A DNA stretch of 64,000 bases, from the NCBI GenBank assembly GCA_014268975.2, contig CP077096.1:3013501-3077500 (forward strand), given 5' to 3'. The notes beneath the pieces are model-generated. The model saw only the letters and a program-made list of their open reading frames with translations, did no database searches and had not been told where the DNA came from. The position numbers were made by a program, and so were the translations under genes. Of this stretch, positions 7,214-13,912 are shown piece by piece; the stretch's first letter is position 1; each line of letters opens with the position of its first letter. The DNA comes from Pseudomonas wayambapalatensis. GTDB taxonomy: Bacteria > Pseudomonadota > Gammaproteobacteria > Pseudomonadales > Pseudomonadaceae.

Positions 7214-8308
7214 ATGGACCACGAACTGCTGAAGATCGTCTGGTGGTTATTGATTGGCGTGATGCTGATCGGTTTTGTGCTGGGCGAAAGTCTGGACGTG
7301 GGCGCGCGAGTGCTGGTGCCGTGGCTATCGGGGCAAGGTGCCGAACCGCTGCAGCCGTCTGCGGCCGCGCCTCGGCCTATCAACCTGCTGTGGTTGCTGG
7401 CCCTGGGTTGCACGCTTGCGCTGGTCTGGCCATCGCTCGGAGGCCTGGCCTGCCTGATGGCAGGCTTGGTGAGCCTGCTGATACTGCTGCGTCGATCTGC
7501 CTGGCAAGCCGCCCGACCGCGCCAAACCTGGAGAGTGTTGGCAATCGGCCTGCTGCCGGCAGCTCTGTTGGGGGGCATGCTGGGCAACCTGCTCCTTGGG
7601 TTGCCATTCAGTCGCTGTGGTCAGGCGGGTATGCAGTTTCACGGCTCTTTGGCCGGTCTCTTCAGTCCGTTCGCCTTGCTTTCAGGTGTCGTGAGCCTGG
7701 CGATGGTCTGCCAGTGTGGCGCTACCTGGGTGATGCAGCGTGGTGGCCACTCCCTGTATCAGCCAGCAAGCCGGGTTGCAGGCGTTGCGGGCGTGATGTT
7801 CCTGGCCAGTTTCATCGTGGCTGCGATAGGGCTGGCAGCGAACGCACGCGGTTACAGCTTGTGGGCCGTGGAGCGTCCGGCCACCTTGTGCGGACCTGGC
7901 GCGTTCGTGGTGCTGGCCAACAATCCAGGTTGGCTGGCCAATTTTCAGGCCTGGCCTGCAGCCGGCCTGGCACCAGTGCTGGCCTTGTCTGGCACGCTGA
8001 TGAGCCTGTTCGCCTGCACCCATGCCCGGCCTCGCATGGCGCTGTTGGGCAGTGGCCTGACAGTAGGTGCAACGCTGTGCAGCGTAGGGCTGGCGTTGTT
8101 CCCCTTCATCTTGCCTTCCAGCGTGCAACCGTCTGCCAGCATGACCCTATGGAGCGCGGCCAGTGACGAAAGAACCTTGGGTACCCTGCTGATTCTCGCC
8201 AGTGTACTGCTCCCGATGTTGCTGGCGTATACCCTGGCTGCCAGCCTCAAGGGCTCGCACCTGCTGATCGAGTCCCGGCCGCTTGGTCTTGGCTTCAAAG
8301 CGAGTTGA
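7214..8308 (+). CDS. Orphan divergent CydB-like membrane protein
   Basis: This 364-aa polytopic protein is related to E. coli-type CydB. Shared features include IVWWLLIGVMLIGFVLGESLDVG at the N terminus, GNLLLGLPF, SPFALLSGVVSLAMV--GATWVMQR, and ALFPFILPSS--SASMTLWSAAS near the C terminus. It lacks the conserved APHWDGNQVWL-type loop and the acidic GFDMGVG core, which here reads ESLDVGA, and no cydA partner is present. It is not a copy of the cioB of this window, which is of another CydB subtype. It is preceded by GGGAGAG. Possible roles are a degenerating oxidase subunit or a membrane protein recruited to copper or haem handling. Its two upstream palindromes suggest it is still regulated. 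Confidence 0.7.
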   Translation: MDHELLKIVWWLLIGVMLIGFVLGESLDVGARVLVPWLSGQGAEPLQPSAAAPRPINLLWLLALGCTLALVWPSLGGLACLMAGLVSLLILLRRSAWQAARPRQTWRVLAIGLLPAALLGGMLGNLLLGLPFSRCGQAGMQFHGSLAGLFSPFALLSGVVSLAMVCQCGATWVMQRGGHSLYQPASRVAGVAGVMFLASFIVAAIGLAANARGYSLWAVERPATLCGPGAFVVLANNPGWLANFQAWPAAGLAPVLALSGTLMSLFACTHARPRMALLGSGLTVGATLCSVGLALFPFILPSSVQPSASMTLWSAASDERTLGTLLILASVLLPMLLAYTLAASLKGSHLLIESRPLGLGFKAS

Positions 8309-8999
8309 GAAACGACAGCAGCGCCATGCGCCTGCCTCGATCCATGGCAATCACGGCATCGCGTGAGTCACGTGCTTCACCGTCATGCCACAAAATGGCC
8401 TCCAGCACATCCCGAGCCCGGCCATCGTGCAGGAACTGGGTATGCCCGCTGACCCTTGCTGTCAGCCCCAGCCCCCAAAGTGGCGGCGTACGCCATTGGC
8501 GGCCGTTGGCGCGAAATTCCTCACGGTGGTCGGCCAGCCCTTCGCCCATGTCGTGCAGCAACAGGTCGGTGTACGGAAAGATGTGTTGCTGACTCAACTC
8601 TGGCAAAGCGTGCTCACCCGTGACGTAGGAGGGCCGATGTCAGGCAGCACAGCCTGCCGCATGGAACACGGCTTTGCCCTCCAGCACCCGCGGTGTGTCG
8701 CTATCACGGCGGGCCGGTACACCCAAGGTACGGGTATAGAACAGTAGCTGTTCACGAACCCTGTCGCTGACCTCAGGCGCGCCGCCCTGGGGGGCCTTGC
8801 GGCAGGCTGACTGCCGTTCGGTGCAGTCATCGCTCGGCAGCAGGCTGCTGGTCAGGCCCATATCACCGGCGAAGGCGTGGGCGTTTTGCTGATCGAGCCT
8901 AGGCTGACCGGCTTTCCAGCCGAAGCGCCCCATGCGGGTCTGCTGGCGCAGTTCGTCCCACACCTGGTTGAGCTGCCCATGCACCAGGCCACCTTCGCG
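8295..8999 (-). pseudogene. DUF1111 di-haem thiol oxidoreductase, 5'-truncated and with in-frame TGA
   Basis: The frame reads RMGRFGWKAGQPRLDQQNAHAFAGDMG, then VREQLLFYTRTLGVPARRD, VLEGKAVFHAAGCAA, a TGA codon (8640-8642), then HRPSYVTGEHALPELS, TDLLLHDMGEGLAD and FLHDGRARDVLEAILWHDGEA. This is the C-terminal half of the family. The TGA sits exactly where the second Cys of the haem motif C-x-x-C-H is expected. The N-terminal half, including the first haem motif, is absent; upstream of about 9000 the sequence is unrelated. Two independent lesions make a pseudogene by far the best reading. The 3' end overlaps the end of the CydB-like gene. Confidence 0.85.
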
Positions 9000-9017
9000 A
9001 GCCTGGCGGGCGGCGTT

Positions 9018-9092
9018 CTGCTCCAGGTCGCTAAAGCATGCGCAGATGCCTGTGCCGATTGCTTGAAGGCCTGCAAGGCAATCACTGCCTGA
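9018..9092 (+). pseudogene. C-terminal remnant of a Cys-rich four-helix copper-binding protein
   Basis: The plus strand reads LLQVAKACADACADCLKACKAITA and then a stop. The C-x3-C-x2-C-x3-C spacing on a helix is typical of the last helix of four-helix-bundle copper storage (Csp/DUF326-like) proteins. Upstream in the frame only antisense of the DUF1111 gene is found, so the rest of the gene is gone. The match is short and could be chance, but the copper setting fits. Confidence 0.35.
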
Positions 9093-9168
9093 CCATTGCC
9101 TGGAGCATTTCCTTGAAAGAGGGCCGCTGTGACACACAAGCCGGGCTTGAAAAGCCCCGGCCTGTTCA

Positions 9169-9600
9169 TTAGTGATTCCCGTGGGCAGCGTCCTTATCGA
9201 CCTTGACCACACCCTGGAACAGCGCGAACTGTTTGACCCGCTCGGTTGGCTGTTCACTTTCGGCCTGGCGCACGGCCTGGCTCAGCCGGGCCGCGTCCTG
9301 TTCGCCGAGCCCCGCGCTGCGCAGGGTAGCTGGGTCGAGCAACGAATCGCCGGCGCACAACACCACCCGCCAGCCATGAGGCCCCTTGCGCAGCAGCGCG
9401 CGGCCGCCGCGCTGGTCCTGCAGCCAGCCGGCCACCGCATGGTCGCCTTCGACAGTCACCGGGCCGACGTCCAGCGGTGCGTCGGGGCGTTCGAAGTTGT
9501 GCCGCATCAGTTGCTGGATGCTCTGTTGCTCGCTGGCGGTGTCGGCCATGGCCAGCAGCGGACTGCAGGCCAGCAGCAAGGCAAGGATCGGTGCTTTCAT
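9169..9600 (-). CDS. Copper-uptake-associated secreted protein
   Basis: This 143-aa protein has a signal peptide (MKAPILALLLACSPLLAMA). Features include IQQLMRHNFERPDAPLDVGPVTVEGDHAVAGW, RKGPHGWRVVLCAGDSLLDP and a His-ended tail (KDAAHGNH). I recognise it as the small periplasmic protein that accompanies copper receptors in Pseudomonas; its molecular role is unknown. It is downstream of the TonB receptor at 9655-11571 with a 54-bp gap that contains a perfect hairpin, so the two are probably one operon headed by DUF2946 copy 4. The single Cys and the terminal His could bind copper, but this is not demonstrated. Confidence 0.75.
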   Translation of the reverse strand: MKAPILALLLACSPLLAMADTASEQQSIQQLMRHNFERPDAPLDVGPVTVEGDHAVAGWLQDQRGGRALLRKGPHGWRVVLCAGDSLLDPATLRSAGLGEQDAARLSQAVRQAESEQPTERVKQFALFQGVVKVDKDAAHGNH

Positions 9601-9619
9601 CTGCGTTTTCCTTTATGAG

Positions 9620-9641
9620 GCTGCCGACGACTGTCGGCAGC
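9620..9641 (-). repeat. Intercistronic hairpin between receptor and copper-associated gene
   Basis: GCTGCCGAC-GACT-GTCGGCAGC has perfect 9-bp arms and no T-run on the minus strand. It more likely acts in mRNA processing or partial attenuation than as a full terminator. Confidence 0.5.
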
Positions 9642-9654
9642 GACCGGTGAGGGC

Positions 9655-11571
9655 TCAGAAGCCCATCTTCACACCCAACTGCGCCGAAGTGCCGGGCATC
9701 GGGTAGTTGGTACGGTAGGCGTAGTCGCGGTCGAACAGGTTCTCCACGGCGACGAACACTTCGCCAACCTTACCCAGCGCCGGCACGGCGTAGCCCACGC
9801 GCATGTTGACCACGGTGAAGCTGTCGACCTTGGAGAAGTTGCTGGCACCGGCGGTGCGCTCTTCGGCCAGTACGTACATGTCTTTCTGGTACTGCGCGTC
9901 TGCCGACAGGCGCCAGCGGCCGATCTCGTAGGTGGTGCCCAACGACAGCGACTTCTGCGGCGCATAGGGCAGGGTCTTGAGCGACGGGTCGAGCCAGGTG
10001 AAACCAACGAAGCTGCTCCAGTTGCTGGTCCAGCGCTGCTGCCAGGTGGCTTCGGCGCCCTTGACGTTGTAGTCGCCCAGGTTGATGTAGGACGGGCTCG
10101 ACACGGTCGGCGGGAAGGCAAACAGGTAGCGGTCCTGCAGCTTGTCCTTGAACACCGCCAGGTCGAGGGTGGCGCTGTCGATCGGGTTGAAGCGCACGCC
10201 CAGCTCCTGATGGTCGAGCTTTTCGGGCTTGAGGTCTTTCCAAGTTTCGCCCAGCGCCGGGATCAGGCTCGACATCACCGAAGCCTCCAGGCCTGGATAG
10301 TTGATGCCGCGCGAGGCATTGGCGCGGAATTCGACATTGTCCGACGACAGCAGCAGTCCGGCGTGGGGCGCGGTGGCGCTGTCGAAGACATTGTGGTTGT
10401 AGGTGCGCACGCCCGCCGATGGCGTCAGGGTCCAGCGGTCGTTGAGGGCGAAGGCATGGCTGACGGCGATATGTGGTGAGGTCACGCGCAGGGTAGGGGC
10501 GTCGAACTTCGCCTGCGGCGCTGGGGCAATGCGCTTGAAGTGCACTTCACCCTTGCTTTCGTCGACGTCCAGGCCCAATGCCACTTCGCCGTCTTGCCAA
10601 GGGCGCAGTTGCTCTTCCCAGCGAATGCCCTGAAGGGTGAAGTCGCTGATGGTGTCGCCGTCCAGGCCGGTCTGGTCAAGGGCGGAACCACGGCCCTCGT
10701 TATGGTAGAGCTTGAGGCTGCCATTACCCCAATCATGCTCGTGGGCCACAGACAGCGAGGTCAGGGTGCCACGGGTGTTGAATTCGCCGTTCTTGGTCTC
10801 TGGCAGGCCTTTCTGGCCGGGATCGGATACCTGGTTGTTGGCGTGCAGCACCAGCAAGCCGGTGCTCCAGTTGTCGTTCAGGCGGTAGCCCAGGCGTGCC
10901 ATACCGTTGTTCAGGCGGCCGTCGCCGTCGCTGCGGTCACCGTCCGAGTGGGCGGCGCCCTGTGCCAGCAGGTAGTCGAAGTCGCCTTCGCGGCCAATCA
11001 GGCTGGCCTGTTCGGTGGCGGTACGGAAGCTGCCCCCGGTCAGTTGCAGTTCGCCGTGGTGGTTATCGCCCTGTTCGGCCACCTTGGGCGTGAGGTCGAT
11101 GGCGGCGAAGGTGTTGCCGAACTTCTGCGGCTGCGGGCCCTTGTACACGCTGATGCTCTGCATGGCATTGATCGGCAGCAGGTCCAGCAGCGGGTGGCCC
11201 CACACCCCCATGTAGAATGGCACGCCGTCGATGTAGGTCTTGATCTCGCTGCCCGGGCGGCTGGCACCCATACCGCGGATGTACACGGCGCCACCCTCGG
11301 CGCCGCCAAACGAACCGACCGGGTTGAAGCGCGATACGACCACGCCAGGGGTGCGGCGCAGGGCGGAGGACAGGTCAAGGGCGTTGAGGTCGCGAATCTG
11401 CTCCTGGCCGACCACGGTGGTCAGGCTGGCGAAGCTGTCAACGTTGTTCTGGTCGATGACCGAAGTGCCGACCACCGTGGTTTCGGGCAGCTCCACGCTG
11501 TCGGTCTGGGCCAGTGCGGTACCACTGGAAAGGGCAAGTGCGGCGGCGCAGCAAAGCGTCTTGTTCTTCAT
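9655..11571 (-). CDS. TonB-dependent receptor, probably for copper or a copper chelate
   Basis: This is a 638-aa outer-membrane receptor. ATG 11571 begins MKNKTLCCAAALALSSGTALAQ, a signal peptide. The TonB box region is ELPETTVVGTSV. The plug contains LDLSSALRRTPGVVVSRFNPVG, VYIRGMGASRPGSEIKTYIDG and SISVYKGPQPQKFGN. The barrel ends in the aromatic LGVKMGF. A DUF2946 gene starts the same transcription unit 108 bp upstream, and a copper-uptake-associated gene follows, so copper is the likely cargo. It is shorter than OprC and lacks obvious Met/His runs, so uptake of a copper chelate rather than free ions is an alternative. The in-frame extension to 11643 lacks a signal peptide and is rejected. 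Confidence 0.92.
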   Translation of the reverse strand: MKNKTLCCAAALALSSGTALAQTDSVELPETTVVGTSVIDQNNVDSFASLTTVVGQEQIRDLNALDLSSALRRTPGVVVSRFNPVGSFGGAEGGAVYIRGMGASRPGSEIKTYIDGVPFYMGVWGHPLLDLLPINAMQSISVYKGPQPQKFGNTFAAIDLTPKVAEQGDNHHGELQLTGGSFRTATEQASLIGREGDFDYLLAQGAAHSDGDRSDGDGRLNNGMARLGYRLNDNWSTGLLVLHANNQVSDPGQKGLPETKNGEFNTRGTLTSLSVAHEHDWGNGSLKLYHNEGRGSALDQTGLDGDTISDFTLQGIRWEEQLRPWQDGEVALGLDVDESKGEVHFKRIAPAPQAKFDAPTLRVTSPHIAVSHAFALNDRWTLTPSAGVRTYNHNVFDSATAPHAGLLLSSDNVEFRANASRGINYPGLEASVMSSLIPALGETWKDLKPEKLDHQELGVRFNPIDSATLDLAVFKDKLQDRYLFAFPPTVSSPSYINLGDYNVKGAEATWQQRWTSNWSSFVGFTWLDPSLKTLPYAPQKSLSLGTTYEIGRWRLSADAQYQKDMYVLAEERTAGASNFSKVDSFTVVNMRVGYAVPALGKVGEVFVAVENLFDRDYAYRTNYPMPGTSAQLGVKMGF

Positions 11572-11679
11572 GCTCTGGGTGTTCCTGTTGCGATAAGTCG
11601 AGGCGGGCCAGCCCCGCGCGCATGGCGGCATCCCCAAGTGCATAGAGCCAGGGGCGTGGGGCGGGTCAGGGACAACGGA

Positions 11680-12060
11680 TCAGGCCAGGGCAGGCGAGGC
11701 GCGGGGGTTGGCTGCGGGCCACAGGCGCCGGGGCCAGGCTGCCGGGGCTGCGGGCAGGCGGTCATCGAGCGCAGCGTGTGCGAACGGCAGGTCTGGCAGC
11801 AGGGGCATGAACGCCAGGCCAGCGTGGCTGCACAGTGGGCAATCGAGCGTGGTACTGGCGGCCAGGTTCTCGCCTAGCCATTGTTCGAAACCGATGGGGC
11901 CAGGCGGCGCACCAGCGTGGCCGCAGAACGCGCTGCCGGCGCCATAGAGCGCCAAGCCGGTGGCCTGACCGTGGCCGATGCCACAGTGCAGCACGGCGAA
12001 CAGCACGCTGGCATAGAGTATCCAGGCGAGGGCGTGGCGACTTCCTGCTGCTCGGTGCAT
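11680..12060 (-). CDS. DUF2946 copper-linked membrane miniprotein (copy 4), leader of TonB receptor
   Basis: This 126-aa protein starts at ATG 12060, shortly after AAAGG. The N terminus aligns with the other copies (ALAWILYASVLFAVLHCGIGHGQATGLAL). FCGHAGAPPG and CPLCSHAGLAF are cysteine/histidine motifs suited to Cu(I). A proline/alanine-rich stretch precedes the tail R-L-W-P-A-A-N-P-R-A-S-P-A-L-A. It is followed by the receptor at 11571. It is divergent from copy 5, and two RoxR-like palindromes lie in the 235-bp gap. The arrangement matches the Bordetella DUF2946-receptor pair in which copper relieves or imposes translational control. The in-frame extension upstream to 12150 crosses a palindrome and is rejected. 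Confidence 0.77.
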   Translation of the reverse strand: MHRAAGSRHALAWILYASVLFAVLHCGIGHGQATGLALYGAGSAFCGHAGAPPGPIGFEQWLGENLAASTTLDCPLCSHAGLAFMPLLPDLPFAHAALDDRLPAAPAAWPRRLWPAANPRASPALA

Positions 12061-12134
12061 ATCCTTTGCTCGATGGCCGCTACGGTTGAATGGGGCGAGG
12101 CGCGAGTCTAGCAACGCTGCTCGATTCCGCAGGG

Positions 12135-12151
12135 TGCGACAGTCTGACACA
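12135..12151. promoter_or_regulatory. RoxR/PrrA-like inverted repeat, between DUF2946 copies 4 and 5, first
   Basis: TGCGAC-AGTCT-GACACA, 75 bp upstream of copy 4. The left half-site is perfect and the right half is partial. It starts 60 bp from its partner. Confidence 0.55.
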
Positions 12152-12194
12152 CCCTGCCGAGGCGACTATTGTTTCGCCACCGCTCGGCAAGGGG

Positions 12195-12211
12195 TGTGGC
12201 TGATTGTCGCA
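12195..12211. promoter_or_regulatory. RoxR/PrrA-like inverted repeat, between DUF2946 copies 4 and 5, second
   Basis: TGTGGC-TGATT-GTCGCA, 85 bp upstream of copy 5. The flanks (GGGG before, CAAGAG after) resemble those of the site at 4325, in keeping with the paralogy of the genes they precede. Confidence 0.55.
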
Positions 12212-12295
12212 CAAGAGTCTAGAAAGCCTTGTGCGGATTGCCAGGCGAGAATCGCAGTCGGCATCCGCTCACCTTCAACGCCACGGATCCGGTGC

Positions 12296-12676
12296 ATGAA
12301 TCACCCCCCGACACGACGCGCCTTCATTGCCTGGGCCTTGTACTTCAGTGTGCTGTTCAACGTGTTCTCCTGTGGCTTGGGCCATGGGCAGATGCTGGGG
12401 TTGGCGCTCAATGGTATCGGCGGGCAGTTCTGCTCGCTCGGCAGCGACACCTCGGCGCTGGCCGCCAAGGACCTTTCGGCCTTGCCCGACAGTGGGCTGG
12501 CAACGCCGTTCAGCTGCCCGCTCTGCGCGGCGGGCTTCATGCACCTGGTGTTCCTGGCTGCACTGGCCTGGCTGCTGTCGAACATCGACCGGCGCGCTTT
12601 CGCCCGCGCGCCCCTCGGGCATGCGCCGCCTCGCTATTGCTGGCCGTCCTCCAATCCTCGCGCCTCTCCCCGCTGA
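12296..12676 (+). CDS. DUF2946 copper-linked membrane miniprotein (copy 5), upstream of AraC regulator
   Basis: This 126-aa protein is the closest paralogue of copy 2. It has FIAWALYFSVLFNVFSCGLGHGQ, then GGQFCSLGSD, FSCPLCAAGF (C-x2-C), a second helix (HLVFLAALAWLL) and the tail Y-C-W-P-S-S-N-P-R-A-S-P-R. No strong ribosome site precedes ATG 12296. It lies 191 bp upstream of the AraC regulator of the thiocarboxylate gene set rather than upstream of a receptor. If DUF2946 translation senses copper, this copy would tie the whole metallophore operon to copper status (inference). Confidence 0.75.
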   Translation: MNHPPTRRAFIAWALYFSVLFNVFSCGLGHGQMLGLALNGIGGQFCSLGSDTSALAAKDLSALPDSGLATPFSCPLCAAGFMHLVFLAALAWLLSNIDRRAFARAPLGHAPPRYCWPSSNPRASPR

Positions 12677-12867
12677 ACCTCACTGCGCCGCACGGACCTG
12701 TGGCCGTGTGCGCGTCTGCGGCCCATTGCAAAAGGTACAGGGCCGAAGAGGTGGCTTGCGGGCTTAACGCGCAAGCCGTTAGCCAGCGGAGCGGGAGGTG
12801 GGCCAGCAAGGTCGCGCGTCGCTTCATGGAGGAGTGCCGGCGATGGACGCTACCTTGCAAGTGGCGA

Positions 12868-13806
12868 ATGAAACGCGTGGCGCACGCTAGCGTCGACCTG
12901 CGCCGCGTTGCCCCGGACGCCCCGTTGCAGCGCCTGCAAGCCGTGCCGGCGAGCGCGCCACAAGCGCTGGCCATCGAAGACGACCTGCTGCTGTTGCGCT
13001 TCGATGCCAGCCACTCGGGCACCGGCGTACAGTGCACCTGCGAACTGTTCGGCGGCCCGCTGCTGTGCCTGACGTTCCTGGAGCAGGGCCATGTGCAGTA
13101 CGCCGACCGCAAAGGCCGCTGTTGGCGTTTCGAGGCGGGGCAGAGCATCGCCCAGTTGCTGCACGCGCCACAGCAGGCCAGTCGCTTTCAGTTCGGCAGG
13201 GGCGCCAGTGGTCTGCACCTGCTCGTCGGTGAGCACACCTTGCGCCGTTACTTGGGTGAGCAGCAGGCCTGGCGCCTGCTGCATTGCCAGGGCGAGGCGC
13301 CGCTGCTGCAGCATGCTACCAGCCGTGATGCGTGTAGCCACGTCCAGGCCCTGGCCACGCGCCTGGCGCAGGGGCAATGCGCGCCACTGGACACCCACTT
13401 GCATGTGCTGAACCTGTTGAGCCACCCCCTGCGCCAGCTGGCCGTGTCGTCCCAGGCCACGCCGCTGTTGCCTGCTGCTCAGGTCAAGCGACTGGAGCAA
13501 GCCCGGCAACTGTTGCACGACGAACTCGACCAGCCCCTGACCGTTTCGCTGCTGTGTCGCCGTGTCGGCCTCAGTGCGGCGAAGCTCAAGCAGGGCTTTC
13601 ATGAGCTGTTCGACACCACGCCTTATCGCATGCTGCTGGAGCTGCGCATGCGGCGCGCGCATGTCTTGCTTCAAGAGGGCTGCCAGGTCGCCCAGGTGGC
13701 TTACCGGGTTGGCTACAGCCACCCCAGCAATTTCAGCGCGGCCTTCAGTGGCTATTTCGGCTTTGCGCCCAAGGAGGTCGGCAAGCGCGGCGCCGTGCCG
13801 ACGTAA
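12868..13806 (+). CDS. AraC-family (PchR-like) transcriptional regulator
   Basis: This 312-aa protein has an N-terminal ligand-binding domain (LAIEDDLLLLRFDASHSG, LCLTFLEQGHVQYAD). Two C-terminal HTH motifs follow in the last about 95 residues: LTVSLLCRRVGLSAAKLKQGF and VAQVAYRVGYSHPSNFSAAF. The ending YFGFAPKEV is standard for AraC proteins. The start is doubtful. A strong GGAGGAG precedes ATG 12843, but that frame ends after 15 codons (TAG 12888). The regulator frame offers ATG 12826 or 12868 with no ribosome site, so either a +1 shift lies near 12870-12890 or translation starts late. It precedes the MoeB-rhodanese gene, and two 18-bp direct repeats overlap its stop codon. It is a likely activator of the downstream operon responding to its product. 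Confidence 0.85.
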   Translation: MKRVAHASVDLRRVAPDAPLQRLQAVPASAPQALAIEDDLLLLRFDASHSGTGVQCTCELFGGPLLCLTFLEQGHVQYADRKGRCWRFEAGQSIAQLLHAPQQASRFQFGRGASGLHLLVGEHTLRRYLGEQQAWRLLHCQGEAPLLQHATSRDACSHVQALATRLAQGQCAPLDTHLHVLNLLSHPLRQLAVSSQATPLLPAAQVKRLEQARQLLHDELDQPLTVSLLCRRVGLSAAKLKQGFHELFDTTPYRMLLELRMRRAHVLLQEGCQVAQVAYRVGYSHPSNFSAAFSGYFGFAPKEVGKRGAVPT

Positions 13807-13839
13807 TCCATACGTATCAGAACGCAATCCATATGAATC
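13801..13839 (+). promoter_or_regulatory. Candidate AraC-type operator: two 18-bp direct repeats, 21-bp period
   Basis: ACGTAATCCATACGTATC at 13801-13818 and ACGCAATCCATATGAATC at 13822-13839 are 15/18 identical. The 21-bp offset places them on the same face of the helix, as AraC regulators require. They overlap the regulator's stop codon and lie 73 bp before the first biosynthetic gene. Confidence 0.65.
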
Positions 13840-13912
13840 CAAGCCGCCAACGGATGGGCGCCCCTGTTGGGCTGGCGAACAATGGACAGGCCCTAAGCCA
13901 AGGAGCTTCACG

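Noticed and set aside
8600..8700. Selenocysteine at the TGA of the DUF1111 gene
   Set aside because: No evident SECIS hairpin, and the gene lacks its 5' half, so a nonsense mutation in a pseudogene is simpler; kept only as an alternative.
10540..11877. A 445-codon plus-strand frame opposite the second receptor
   Set aside because: Antisense of the TonB receptor and DUF2946; the product is an Ala/Val/Gly-rich shadow.
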